Source of the DNA: Oscillospiraceae bacterium | GTDB taxonomy: Bacteria > Bacillota > Clostridia > Oscillospirales > Acutalibacteraceae | DNA length: 64,000 nucleotides | Reading direction: 5' to 3' | Assembly (NCBI GenBank): GCA_910574995.1 | Contig: CAJTCS010000009.1 | Span: 98,471-162,470, forward strand | Shown here: one piece after another, positions 48,039 through 57,330 of the stretch | Numbering within the stretch: position 1 is the stretch's first letter | How the letters are laid out: each line of letters begins with the position of its first letter | Notes under the pieces: model-generated | The model's database searches: none | Seen by the model: only the letters and a program-made list of their open reading frames with translations | Told to the model about the DNA's origin: nothing | Program-made: the position numbers and the translations under genes

Positions 48039-49106
48039 TCATATTTTGCTTATGTATTCCGTAATCTGCCTGTCCATTATGTCGGGTACATCTTTATTTT
48101 CGAGCCATACCCATGTCCATTCAACCGTTTTTTCAATAGCTGTTTCTACATCCCAAACCGGCTTCCAGCCAAACGTTGTTTTTAGCTGTGAGCAATCCAA
48201 TTTTAAGAAATTGTCTTCATGAGGCGCATTTTCTTCGGCCTGATTTTCCCAAGTTAAGTTGTTACTCCAAGCCCGGCAAAACATATCCACCAGTTCTCCT
48301 GTGGTGACACAGCCGCTGTCATCCGGCCCAATATTGTACCAGCCCGCCAGTTCTTTCCCTTCATATTGCCGCTGCGCAATTAGCAGATATGCGAATAAAG
48401 CTTCCAGCACATGCTGGTAAGGCCGGATGGAATAGGGGTTGCGGACCGCAATGGGTTTTCCCTCTTGAACCGCCCGCACGCAATCGGGGATGATGCGGTC
48501 ATTGGCAAAATCCCCGCCGCCTATCACGTTGCCCGCCCGTACCGTAGAGACCGCCACAGGCGAATCGGCAAAGAAGCTTTGCACATAGCTGTGCGTTACC
48601 AGTTCCGCGCAAGACTTAGAGTTAGAGTAGGGATCCCGGCCATCCAAAGGGTCATTTTCCCGGTAGCCCCAGGCCCAATTTCTGTTCTCATAGACCTTAT
48701 CCGTGGTGATGATCACCACTGACCTTACAGGTACCTGTAAGGCGCGGACACACTCCAAAATGTTCACGGTTCCCATGACGTTGGTTTCATATGTACCCGC
48801 TGGGTCACTATAACTATCACGAACGATTGGCTGGGCTGCTAGATGAAAGACAATATCCGGCTGGGCATCACGGAAAGTCTTCATGAGTTTGTCCCTGTCG
48901 CGGATATTTCCGATCACGGAGTTCATGTTTTCTTCTAAATTGGCTAGGGAAAACAAGTTCGGCTGGGTGGGGGGAGGTAAAGAATAACCCGTTACCACAG
49001 CCCCAGCATTTATCAAAATCCTGCACAGCCAGCTACCTTTAAAGCCCGTGTGCCCGGTAACAAATATCCGCTTTCCACGAAAAAAGTCAAGTGAAAAATT
49101 CTCCAT
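48039..49106 (-). CDS. rfbG: CDP-glucose 4,6-dehydratase
   Basis: A 355-residue SDR. The NAD loop is RIFVTGHTGFKGSWLC, the catalytic Tyr-Lys pair is in DPYSNSKSCAELV, and AGNVIGGGDFANDRIIPDCV is specific to RfbG-type enzymes. It makes CDP-4-keto-6-deoxyglucose from CDP-glucose. GGAAGGTG precedes the ATG, 1 bp after the rfbF stop. Confidence 0.95.
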   Translation of the reverse strand: MENFSLDFFRGKRIFVTGHTGFKGSWLCRILINAGAVVTGYSLPPPTQPNLFSLANLEENMNSVIGNIRDRDKLMKTFRDAQPDIVFHLAAQPIVRDSYSDPAGTYETNVMGTVNILECVRALQVPVRSVVIITTDKVYENRNWAWGYRENDPLDGRDPYSNSKSCAELVTHSYVQSFFADSPVAVSTVRAGNVIGGGDFANDRIIPDCVRAVQEGKPIAVRNPYSIRPYQHVLEALFAYLLIAQRQYEGKELAGWYNIGPDDSGCVTTGELVDMFCRAWSNNLTWENQAEENAPHEDNFLKLDCSQLKTTFGWKPVWDVETAIEKTVEWTWVWLENKDVPDIMDRQITEYISKI

Positions 49107-49107
49107 T

Positions 49108-49884
49108 TTACCACACCTTCCAGGGGGCCTGCCCTTCTGCCCACAACCTTTCCAGAAGTTCTTTTTCCCGTACCGTATCCATGCACTGCCAAAATCCTGT
49201 ATGTTTATACGCCATCAATTGGCCCATCTTTGCCACATTTTCCAACGGAGATTTTTCCAACATAGTATCATCGCCTTCAATTATGTCAAAAAACTCTGGC
49301 TGGCAAACCATAAAACCAATGTTGATGAGATTGCCATCGCCTTGCGTTTTTTCGCGGAATTCATATATCTGCCCATCCTTGTCCACGTCCAAAACCCCGA
49401 ACCGTTGGCCTGCATTGTAGGCGGAGATTGTGACCATCTTTCCGTGGGACTGGTGGAACTTCACCAACTCAGCAATATTTATGTTAGAGACGCCATCGCC
49501 ATAGGTCAGCAAAAAGGGTTCGTTGCCCACATAGTCGCGTACACGTTTTACCCGACCGCCGGTCATGGTATTCAAGCCCGTGTCCACGATTGTAACTTTC
49601 CATGGCTCCGCTGTGTTTTTATGTACGGCCATTTCCTCTTTGCCGCCCGTAAAGTCAAAGGTGACATCGGATGTGTGCAAGAAGTAGTCGCCAAAAAACT
49701 TCTTAATGACATGCTGTTTGTAGCCCGCGCAGATGATGAATTCATTGAAGCCATAGTGCCCATATAGCTTCATGATGTGCCATAGGATGGGCATACCGCC
49801 CAGCTCCACCATGGGCTTGGGCTTGAACTGGCTTTCTTCTGATATCCGCGTGCCATAGCCGCCGGCGAGAATTAAAATTTTCAT
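49108..49884 (-). CDS. rfbF: Glucose-1-phosphate cytidylyltransferase
   Basis: A 258-residue nucleotidyltransferase: KILILAGGYGTRISEESQFK, the metal-binding GDGVSN and the cytidylyltransferase mark NIGFMVCQPEFFD. It makes CDP-glucose from CTP and glucose 1-phosphate, the first step of 3,6-dideoxyhexose synthesis. First gene of the operon; GAGGTGAG precedes the ATG. Confidence 0.95.
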   Translation of the reverse strand: MKILILAGGYGTRISEESQFKPKPMVELGGMPILWHIMKLYGHYGFNEFIICAGYKQHVIKKFFGDYFLHTSDVTFDFTGGKEEMAVHKNTAEPWKVTIVDTGLNTMTGGRVKRVRDYVGNEPFLLTYGDGVSNINIAELVKFHQSHGKMVTISAYNAGQRFGVLDVDKDGQIYEFREKTQGDGNLINIGFMVCQPEFFDIIEGDDTMLEKSPLENVAKMGQLMAYKHTGFWQCMDTVREKELLERLWAEGQAPWKVW

Positions 49885-49941
49885 ATTCTTTTACACTCAC
49901 CTCATCACAACTCTGCTGCCAAAATCAGATTTTCAAAGCAC

Positions 49942-49969
49942 TTTATATAACTATTCTCAACCCGTTCAA
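49942..49969 (-). promoter_or_regulatory. Probable promoter of the rfbFGH operon
   Basis: On the minus strand TTGAAC, 16 bases, TATAAA, with a start expected near 49935, about 50 bases before rfbF. The interval 49885-50138 holds no other feature that I can support. Confidence 0.5.
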
Positions 49970-50138
49970 TCTCTATTGTCTCAAAGGCACCAATCCAAAA
50001 TCGCCGCTTCAGCTTCAAAATGCTGTGGCTACGAGAAAGCCCTTATCATGGTTGCTAAAATACTTCACAAAAGAAGCAATCGAAAGCCATCAGGTATGGG
50101 ATAATAGAACATGTAATCCCATGATGATATCTACACAT

Positions 50139-51386
50139 TCAGCCACTGTTTGCTGCTCTCGTGCTCCCCAACCCGCGCACCAAGGCTTCCCCATAAACCA
50201 TAAATGTCCTGCACCCCGCTGCTCGGCCAGCCTCCATATCCCTCTCTCTGTCTCCCACCATCCAGCTTTCCGCAAGCTCGATATTATACTTCTTCGCCGC
50301 CTGGAACAGCATCCCCGGCTTCGGCTTGCGGCATTCGCAGTCTATCTTGAACTCCACAATCTCACCAGGAAACCCTTTATCCGGATGGTGTGGGCACATA
50401 AAAATATCATCCACATAAGCGCCCTTTTCTCCCAACAGCGTTTCCATTTTATTGTGTATCTCCCGCAGCTGCCCCCAGGTCACCTCGCCCCGAGCAATGA
50501 CCGGTTGGTTGGTGACTACAATTGCCAAATAGCCACTCTGGTTGATTTTCCGTATCATCTCCGCCGCGCCGTCAATCAATTCAAAATCGTTGATATCCCG
50601 TAAGAAGCCCACATATTTATTGATGGTGCCGTCCCTGTCCAGGAAAACCGCCCTCTGTTTCCGCCGCAAGTTTTTCCCTGCCACCAGCCCGGACTGCAAA
50701 TCCTTCTCCACCTGCACAATCCGTTCCGGCGTGCCCATATCCTTCACATACTCCGGAGATTGGTAAGCATAGACTTTGCCGGAGGGAATCAACGGCTTTA
50801 GCAGATTCCTGTCCACATCTGTCTTTCGCGGCTCTTCCAGCTTCTCAAGCAGCGAGGGCGAAAGTACATGTATCCCCGCGTTGGCACGATTCTGATACCA
50901 ACTGCGTTTGTCCTCTTTGGTGAGCCAGCTATTCACCTGTCCGTTTTCATCGGCAACTATCAATCCGCTGTCATAAGGGTGGTCATTAGGATGCACCAGC
51001 AAGGTCGCCATTGCCTGACAGGATTTGTGAAAGTCCATCATACGCTGCAAGTCCACATCAAAAATCAAGTCGCCGTTGATAAGGAAGAAATCATCTTTTA
51101 TCCGGTTTTTCAAATAGTATAGCGCACCCGCTGTGCCTAGAGGCACTTTTTCTTCTATGTAGTCGATTCGCACACCAAATCGATTTCCATCCCCGAAAAA
51201 GCTACGAATCTGCTCCCCTTTGTAGCCAACAGTAAAGATGATTTTTTCTATACCCTGCCGTTTCAAGCATTCAATCTGATACTGTAATACTGGCTTACCT
51301 GCAACAGACAGCATAGGCTTTGGCACGCTGTTGTCCACACTGGCGACTCGCGTTCCCTTGCCCCCAGCAGTTATCACAGCCAGCAT
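50139..51386 (-). CDS. hddC-gmhB: Bifunctional D-glycero-D-manno-heptose-1-P guanylyltransferase / heptose-1,7-bisphosphate phosphatase
   Basis: A 415-residue fusion. Residues 1-235 are a nucleotidyltransferase (LAVITAGGKGTRVASVDNSV, NGDLIFDVD) of the HddC type. From about 245 a GmhB phosphatase follows: VFLDRDGTINKYVGF is the HAD nucleophile and the zinc loop is CPHHPDKG with CECRKPKPGM. In most bacteria these are separate proteins. The start at 51386 lies one base after the gmhA stop. With GmhA and HddA it completes the GDP-heptose path. Confidence 0.92.
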   Translation of the reverse strand: MLAVITAGGKGTRVASVDNSVPKPMLSVAGKPVLQYQIECLKRQGIEKIIFTVGYKGEQIRSFFGDGNRFGVRIDYIEEKVPLGTAGALYYLKNRIKDDFFLINGDLIFDVDLQRMMDFHKSCQAMATLLVHPNDHPYDSGLIVADENGQVNSWLTKEDKRSWYQNRANAGIHVLSPSLLEKLEEPRKTDVDRNLLKPLIPSGKVYAYQSPEYVKDMGTPERIVQVEKDLQSGLVAGKNLRRKQRAVFLDRDGTINKYVGFLRDINDFELIDGAAEMIRKINQSGYLAIVVTNQPVIARGEVTWGQLREIHNKMETLLGEKGAYVDDIFMCPHHPDKGFPGEIVEFKIDCECRKPKPGMLFQAAKKYNIELAESWMVGDRERDMEAGRAAGCRTFMVYGEALVRGLGSTRAANSG

Positions 51387-51387
51387 A

Positions 51388-52035
51388 TCACTCACCCCAG
51401 AACTCATACTCAACGGCGGCACAAATGGCATGGTAAATCTTCGAGTGCAAGTCCTGCACATCTTCTGTGGACTCCGCATCTGCGCAAAGGCTCAAGTTAA
51501 AATTGGTCTTCATTTTGCCGCCATTTTTGCCAATTAACGCAATGGTTTTAATGCCTTTCGCTTTGGCAGCTTCTCCAGCTAACAGAACATTCCGCGAATT
51601 ACCCGAGGTGCTGATCCCCAGGAAAACATCCCCCTGCTGCCCATAAGCCACTACTTGTTGAGCGTATATATATTCACCGCCCACATCGTTGCTCATGGCG
51701 GTCATCAGCGCGGCATGGGCTCCCAGGTTGACGGCGGGCAGGCCGCCCTGCAATTTCCCGGCAAGCAACTTGCCATCCTCACCTTGGGCGTTTAAGGAAT
51801 CAGCAACGGAGGGGTCAACTGGACGCTCTATGCGGAACGCCTTTACAAGTTCACCCACAATGTGGTCAGCATCCGCACAGCTTCCGCCATTGCCGCACAC
51901 CAGCAACTTGCCACCTTTTTGAAAGCAATCCACCAGCACTCTGACAGACTGATACAATACTTCCTTTATGGATGCAATTGCAAATTCCTTGTCGCAATAC
52001 CTTTGCAATATCGCTTCTGCGCCTGGCTTCAGCAT
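51388..52035 (-). CDS. gmhA: Sedoheptulose-7-phosphate isomerase
   Basis: A 215-residue SIS-domain isomerase: GGKLLVCGNGGSCADADHIV and FLGISTSGNSRNVLLA. It makes D-glycero-D-manno-heptose 7-phosphate. Its ATG overlaps the hddA stop and its own stop leads to the fusion gene, a tight operon. Confidence 0.94.
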   Translation of the reverse strand: MLKPGAEAILQRYCDKEFAIASIKEVLYQSVRVLVDCFQKGGKLLVCGNGGSCADADHIVGELVKAFRIERPVDPSVADSLNAQGEDGKLLAGKLQGGLPAVNLGAHAALMTAMSNDVGGEYIYAQQVVAYGQQGDVFLGISTSGNSRNVLLAGEAAKAKGIKTIALIGKNGGKMKTNFNLSLCADAESTEDVQDLHSKIYHAICAAVEYEFWGE

Positions 52036-53036
52036 GCTTCACTGCCCCCTTTTATATAATCCTCCGGCGCAAAATACAGCACCCGAGCACCGCCGTTTTC
52101 AAATTGAAAAGGAATTTCCTTCAACTGTGCCAACGCTTTCCGCACGCTGGCTTGTTTGTCCGCCTGCACATAGAACAGTAGGAAACCGCCGCCCCCGGCA
52201 CCCAGCAGCTTGCCGCCAAGCGCTCCAGCCTGCTTTGCGGTCGCATAGATACGGTCAATCGTATCGTTGGAAACAGCCGCGTTCACGCCCCGCTTGAGCT
52301 GCCAAGTGTAGTCTAGCAGCCGCCCGAATTCGTTCAAATCTCCACTGACAAGGGCCGCTTCCGCCTGGTCTACCAATGCCAGCATTTCCAATAACTGCTG
52401 TTCTTTCGAACGGATAGCCTGCTCATGCTTTTCCTGTATCTGGGAGGAAAAGCGGGACAGGCCCGTAAAGAACAGCAGTAAATTATTGTTGAGCTGCTGC
52501 TTCCTCTTGTTGGCAATCACTACAGGGTTTATCTGGAATCCATCCACGCTGAAATCTATCCGGTTAAATCCGCCATAGGCTGCGGCAATCTGATCCTGCA
52601 CACCACCGCTCTCCTTGCAGAGCTCCCGCTCCAGATAGATGGCTTCTTCCGCTAAGCGGTGCTTGTCCACATATTTGCCTTTCAGCGCATAAAATCCCAT
52701 CAGCAGCGCCACAGCGAAGGAACTACTTGTCCCCAGGCCGGTTCGGGCCGGCAGGTCAGCATCGTAGGTAAGGGACAAGTTGTGCATGTCCAGAAACTTC
52801 ATGGCCTCCCGGATAGCAGGGTGCTTAATCTCATCGGTGGAATTTACCCGTTCCCGTTTCGAATAAGTAATTTCATTTGCGTACTCAAAAAATGGTGGCA
52901 AATGACGTACATTCACATAGCAATATTTATCAATGGTAGTAGAAAGCACCCTGCCTCCGTGCTTTTCATAAAATCCGGGGAAATCCGTCCCGCCGCCGAA
53001 AAAGGACATGCGGAAAGGAGCTTGTGTGATGACCAT
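52029..53036 (-). CDS. hddA: D-glycero-alpha-D-manno-heptose-7-phosphate kinase
   Basis: A 335-residue GHMP kinase: PFRMSFFGGGTDFPGFYEKH, the ATP loop LPARTGLGTSSSFAVALLMG and the C-terminal LLGAGGGGFLLFY. It makes the 1,7-bisphosphate with alpha configuration for the GDP branch. The start at 53036 with GGGGAGAAGG is preferred to longer frames; it is 10 bp after the dehydratase gene. Confidence 0.92.
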   Translation of the reverse strand: MVITQAPFRMSFFGGGTDFPGFYEKHGGRVLSTTIDKYCYVNVRHLPPFFEYANEITYSKRERVNSTDEIKHPAIREAMKFLDMHNLSLTYDADLPARTGLGTSSSFAVALLMGFYALKGKYVDKHRLAEEAIYLERELCKESGGVQDQIAAAYGGFNRIDFSVDGFQINPVVIANKRKQQLNNNLLLFFTGLSRFSSQIQEKHEQAIRSKEQQLLEMLALVDQAEAALVSGDLNEFGRLLDYTWQLKRGVNAAVSNDTIDRIYATAKQAGALGGKLLGAGGGGFLLFYVQADKQASVRKALAQLKEIPFQFENGGARVLYFAPEDYIKGGSEAC

Positions 53037-53046
53037 CCTTCTCCCC

Positions 53047-54072
53047 CTATCTTGTAAGGAACTGCCCGCCTTGGCGCACCCGTTCCCGCCAGTAGTCAAG
53101 CAAATCCAGCATCGTCTTTTCATAAGGGATCCGGGGCTCCCAGCCTGTATGCGCCTTGAATTTTCGGCAGTCGGGCACCTGTAGGTCCGCATCAATGGGG
53201 CGCAGGCGTTCCGGGTCAGTTTCGATTTTGATTTCATCCTTTTTAGACGAGAAAGACAGCAATGTTTTTAGAGTATCCCCCACCGTACAGGTGTAAGAGC
53301 CGCCAATGTTGTAATACTCGCCGGGGATAGGGTTGACTGTCACCAGCATGAAATAGGCGCGCACCGCATCCCGCACATCCGCGTATGTGCGTAAGGATTT
53401 CAAGTTGCCCACCTTCACTACAGGCGGGATCATTCCCTGCTCAATCATGGCTATCTGCTTAGCAAAGGTGGACTCATGGAAAACATCGCCGCGCCGTGGC
53501 CCCGTATGGGTGAACATCCGTGTGGTCATAACTTTCATGCCATAGGCTTCGGCGTAATACCGCCCCAGCAGGTCTGTGCCCACCTTAGAAATGGCATAGG
53601 GGGAAGCCGGGTGAAAAGAGCACTCCTCATGAATACCCTCCGGCGGTTTTTTCTCCGTAGGGATTTTTCCGAATACCTCCGAAGAAGCACACACATGAAT
53701 AACCGGGTCACAGCCTTCTGTTGCTCGAACAGCTTCCAGCAGACGGCAAGTTCCCAGAATATTGGTGTTCAGTGTGTCGATTGGCGAATCAAAGCTGGTC
53801 TGGGGATAGCTTTGGGCTGCCAGATGGAATATGTAGTCCGGTTTGACTTTCCGCACTAAGTTGAGAAGAGAAACTTCATCGTTCAAATCCGCGTATTCAA
53901 AATAAACCCGGTCTTTTTGGTTCACCCATTCCAGCAGGTGGGCAACGTTCTCTAAGGGGCTCCTCCATCGGCAGGCACCGTAAATGTCCCAATCGGTGTT
54001 TTCCAGCAGGTAGTCTGCCAAGTGGGAGCCTACCATGCCGGTGATACCGGTTATCAAAGCTTTTGTTGGCAT
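53047..54072 (-). CDS. GDP-mannoheptose (or GDP-mannose) 4,6-dehydratase
   Basis: A 341-residue SDR: ALITGITGMVGSHLADYLLE, the Ser-Tyr-Lys set CASSEVFG and SPYAISKVGTDLLG, and the tail with YEKTMLDLLDYW. It is of the Gmd type. Next to the heptose genes, the substrate is more likely GDP-D-glycero-D-manno-heptose than GDP-mannose, as for DmhA/WcbK. AAAGGAC precedes the ATG. Confidence 0.82.
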   Translation of the reverse strand: MPTKALITGITGMVGSHLADYLLENTDWDIYGACRWRSPLENVAHLLEWVNQKDRVYFEYADLNDEVSLLNLVRKVKPDYIFHLAAQSYPQTSFDSPIDTLNTNILGTCRLLEAVRATEGCDPVIHVCASSEVFGKIPTEKKPPEGIHEECSFHPASPYAISKVGTDLLGRYYAEAYGMKVMTTRMFTHTGPRRGDVFHESTFAKQIAMIEQGMIPPVVKVGNLKSLRTYADVRDAVRAYFMLVTVNPIPGEYYNIGGSYTCTVGDTLKTLLSFSSKKDEIKIETDPERLRPIDADLQVPDCRKFKAHTGWEPRIPYEKTMLDLLDYWRERVRQGGQFLTR

Positions 54073-54150
54073 AGGTTTGTCCTTTCATTGGTTTCATATT
54101 ACACATCATTTTCTGTCATCCCATGCTGCCCATTATATAAAACCTATGGG

Positions 54151-55836
54151 TTATTTTTCTGGTCTCGGCCTTGCATCGGTTATCCTTGGAAATGGATTGT
54201 TCGGATCTCGAGTCTCCAGATAAACCCTGTATAAAGTATCTGTTGCTTCTTTAAAATCATGTTCGTCCCTTGCTTCCGCAATCATCCGGCATAAGTACTC
54301 CAATTTGTCAAAGTTTGGCAGCCGTTCTTTTTTACACCAAAAATCTGCACTTCGATTGCACTCTTGACAAAGCAGTCTGAAATATACCTGACGCAACATA
54401 GTCGGCCGGACATTTCGGTAAACATTTTTTGCGCCACAATGAGGACATCTCGTTTCTAACACCCATTCATTCTCTTCATTCAAATAAATCTGTTCGATTG
54501 TCCCCAAAGTCGCTTTTGGGTGATAATAAAATGAAAGTAATTCTATGACTGCAACGTATTTCCAATATATCTCGTCCGGCATTTGCGTCAGGTTGATTCG
54601 CCAATCATCCTGCTCCATAAAAGCGCGTTTATCTTTTATCCTGCCAGCTTTTACAAGCTCCTTATAATACTCGCTGCCTGGATAAGACTGGATCATGGCA
54701 AGGTAGATGCTGTATTCAGGATGATCGAACCAAAAACGTAAGGTTTCATAGATTGTGGATTCATCCTCCAGCTCATCTCCAAAAATAAGGCTCCCGCCTA
54801 CCTCTATGCCAGCGTCATATGTTAACTTTAAAGTACGTTCGATTTGCTCGGTCGTTATTTGCTTCCTCATATTTGTAAGAACCTTTTGACTATAGCTTTC
54901 TAACCCATACAATATACAGCAGCAGCCTGACTCACGCATTATTTTCAGTACATCCATTGACAAAGTTATATCCACCCGCATCTGCGCAATCCAGGTAATT
55001 TTATACGGTTTTATCCTTCGGCAAAATTCAAGCACCTGGTCTGGTTTCATGCTGAATAACTCATCTAAAATAGATACGCGTTTTGGGGCGTATTTTTCCA
55101 TCAACTCATCCAATTCCATAAAAAAGTTGTCTAAACTCCGCTGCCTATATTTCGTTCCGGAGGGATGAAAACAGAATTTGCAGTGAAAAGGACATGAACG
55201 GCCCAAAATCATGGTCATTGTCCGCGGCCGGTCATAGCTGTGTGGGAAAGGAGCTCCATCGGCAACTTTTTGCTCATGCAGATACTTATCCATATCAAGC
55301 CCGTCGTAATTAGGAAATGGAATCGTATCGAGATCGTCAATTTCCTCCCTAGGCAATGTTTGCTTATACTTACCAGACTTTGTTTTGAATACAATACCCT
55401 TCACATCACTGATATTTCCACCATCCATAAGTGTTTGAATGAGTTCAACATCCGTGATTTCGCCTTGCCCAACCACTGCATAATCTACCTGGAGCAATTC
55501 CGCACATGGAATAGGCTCTGAGGTTATCATCCCCCCCCCGCAAACCGTAATAATGTCTGATCGAACCGATTTAGCAATATCAAAGATTTTCTTAATGCTT
55601 CTCCATTCAGGACACAACCCTCCTGAAAGAACACAATCAATTTTCCTTGTGGAGATATAATCAGCTAAATAGGCATATCTGTCTTCCACATCCACATGGT
55701 TCATATTCATTCCCTCAACATCAAAACCCGCTTCACGCAATGCTGCGTTCACATAGGCAATGCCCATTGGAAAAGCATAACTTCTATCTTTGTGCTTTAA
55801 CAAATTGTAAGGAGGTATCACTAGTAACAACTTCAT
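54151..55836 (-). CDS. B12-binding radical SAM protein in the polysaccharide cluster
   Basis: A 561-residue protein. The N-terminal part (LLLVIPPYNLLKHKDRSYAF, ITVCGGGMITSEPIPC) has the cobalamin-binding-domain form of class B radical SAM enzymes. The cluster motif is SCPFHCKFC (about residue 214). A C-terminal zinc-ribbon-like pair CPHCGAKN and CQECNR is unusual. Relatives methylate or rearrange unactivated carbons. Here it may modify a sugar or lipid carrier; no substrate can be named. A G9 tract in TVCGGGM could slip. AAAGGAAG precedes the ATG. Confidence 0.85.
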   Translation of the reverse strand: MKLLLVIPPYNLLKHKDRSYAFPMGIAYVNAALREAGFDVEGMNMNHVDVEDRYAYLADYISTRKIDCVLSGGLCPEWRSIKKIFDIAKSVRSDIITVCGGGMITSEPIPCAELLQVDYAVVGQGEITDVELIQTLMDGGNISDVKGIVFKTKSGKYKQTLPREEIDDLDTIPFPNYDGLDMDKYLHEQKVADGAPFPHSYDRPRTMTMILGRSCPFHCKFCFHPSGTKYRQRSLDNFFMELDELMEKYAPKRVSILDELFSMKPDQVLEFCRRIKPYKITWIAQMRVDITLSMDVLKIMRESGCCCILYGLESYSQKVLTNMRKQITTEQIERTLKLTYDAGIEVGGSLIFGDELEDESTIYETLRFWFDHPEYSIYLAMIQSYPGSEYYKELVKAGRIKDKRAFMEQDDWRINLTQMPDEIYWKYVAVIELLSFYYHPKATLGTIEQIYLNEENEWVLETRCPHCGAKNVYRNVRPTMLRQVYFRLLCQECNRSADFWCKKERLPNFDKLEYLCRMIAEARDEHDFKEATDTLYRVYLETRDPNNPFPRITDARPRPEK

Positions 55837-56024
55837 TCAAAAGGCTTCCTTTCTCTAAATTTGCCCCTATCACATTGAAACGAATCGGTGATACAATTAG
55901 ATGAATTTGTATGTAATCATATCGGGGCATAATAGACCTTTTCCCATAAAAGCATCCCGGGATTCATGACCCGATTTGAAAACTTCTGTTGAAGTTCTGC
56001 CATTCAAATCAAGCGTTTTCGTTC

Positions 56025-56972
56025 TTATGCTTTTGTTAACATATCAAGGTTCCCCAGCATTTTTCGATTCATATGTTCTCTATATACTTCATCAATGCGA
56101 TTTATAAATCTATTTTTGGGGCTCCATCCAAGCTCAAGAATTTTTTTACTATCTAAAAATCGTCTTTTCGAACTCTCGGGTTTTGTACTATCAAATAGAA
56201 GTTCACCTTTGAATCCACTAACCTCCTGCAGAATCCCCGCAAGCTGTCGAATAGAATACTCTTCACCTGAACCAATGTTATAAAACTGTCCCCCTACTCC
56301 ATGTTCCATTAAAAACAAAAGAGCATCTGCCACATCCTCAGCATGTATAAACTCTCTAAGAACATCTCCAGTCCCCCAAATTTCTACAGACGGCGTGTTG
56401 CTTATGACAGCTTCAGAAAATTTATCTGCCAACATAGGAACAACAGTCGTCCCATAGTTATTTAATCCATATACTGTAGGTAAAATTGCTGCGATAAACT
56501 TTCTTTTATCCTGCTTATAGACAGACTTACAAAATTCCATACCAAAGATTTTAGAGAGAATATACCCAAAATAAACCCCAGAAAAGTCTCTTGTTAAAGG
56601 AGCATCTTCAGATAATGGCTGCTTTGCATCTTCAGAATAGACAAGCACACTTGAAGTATACACCAGGCCCTTAACTGCAAATTTCCCTGCAGCATCTAAT
56701 ACATTTAGCGAAATCTGCATCCCTTCACTCAAGTGCTCAACAAGGTTCAGCTTATTCTGCATCACGCCCCCTGTTTTTGCCGCAAGATGAAAAACATATT
56801 CTGGCTGCTCAGCCAGAAAAAAATCTTCCACATCTTTCTGTCTAGTCAAATCAAGTTCCTGATGGGTTCTGGTCACAATATTTGTATATCCCTCTCCCAG
56901 CAACTTTTTCATCATGGCAGTGCCAAGCATTCCTGTGTGGCCACTAATATAAATTCTAGAATTTTTATTCAT
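56025..56972 (-). CDS. GDP-fucose-synthase-like epimerase/reductase (GDP-6-deoxyheptose reductase candidate)
   Basis: A 315-residue SDR with RIYISGHTGMLGTAMMKKLL, YTSSVLVYSED and the Tyr-x-x-x-Lys YILSK, plus FIHAEDVADALLFLME. WcaG-type enzymes reduce the 4-keto sugar made by a Gmd-type dehydratase. In this locus the product would be a GDP-6-deoxyheptose or GDP-fucose. The start at 56972 is likely by homology; no clear ribosome binding site is seen, and a TTG at 56999 is the alternative. Confidence 0.8.
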   Translation of the reverse strand: MNKNSRIYISGHTGMLGTAMMKKLLGEGYTNIVTRTHQELDLTRQKDVEDFFLAEQPEYVFHLAAKTGGVMQNKLNLVEHLSEGMQISLNVLDAAGKFAVKGLVYTSSVLVYSEDAKQPLSEDAPLTRDFSGVYFGYILSKIFGMEFCKSVYKQDKRKFIAAILPTVYGLNNYGTTVVPMLADKFSEAVISNTPSVEIWGTGDVLREFIHAEDVADALLFLMEHGVGGQFYNIGSGEEYSIRQLAGILQEVSGFKGELLFDSTKPESSKRRFLDSKKILELGWSPKNRFINRIDEVYREHMNRKMLGNLDMLTKA

Positions 56973-57033
56973 AAGTATATACCAATCGGTTTCCGTCAAC
57001 TATTCTTTTGCAATACCTTATTAAAATATAACT

Positions 57034-57063
57034 GAACCACTACCGGCTGAAGTTGGTAGGTTC
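57034..57063 (+). repeat. Hairpin resembling the 3' end of an IS200/IS605 guide RNA
   Basis: GAACC-AC-TACC pairs with GGTA-GGTTC around CGGCTGAAGTT. A similar hairpin ends the RNA of TnpB elements. No TnpB or TnpA is present. Confidence 0.25.
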
Positions 57064-57072
57064 AAGATGCTG

Positions 57073-57330
57073 CTAAAGCAGCTTACAGAATGTTCCTTAA
57101 AGGGTACTTTTCCCTCTACTTCTTTCCTATCTGGAAGTCGTATGGTATAAATTTCTTCAATCCCCCCCTATGGTCATCCCATATTCTTTTGCTCTATTTC
57201 ATTTTTATAACCACATCGCTAAGGGGTTGACCTAGAGAATTTGCCTTAAGGCGAGGTTTTTTACTCCATGATACAGACAAAAAAGACGATCTCAAAAGCA
57301 AAGACCAATTCAGGTATGCCTATCCTCATA
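57073..57330. other. Gene-free interval
   Basis: No supported gene. A GCCTTAAGGC palindrome followed by GAGGTTTTTTA near 57242-57264 may be a terminator or an old insertion-sequence end. Confidence 0.4.
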
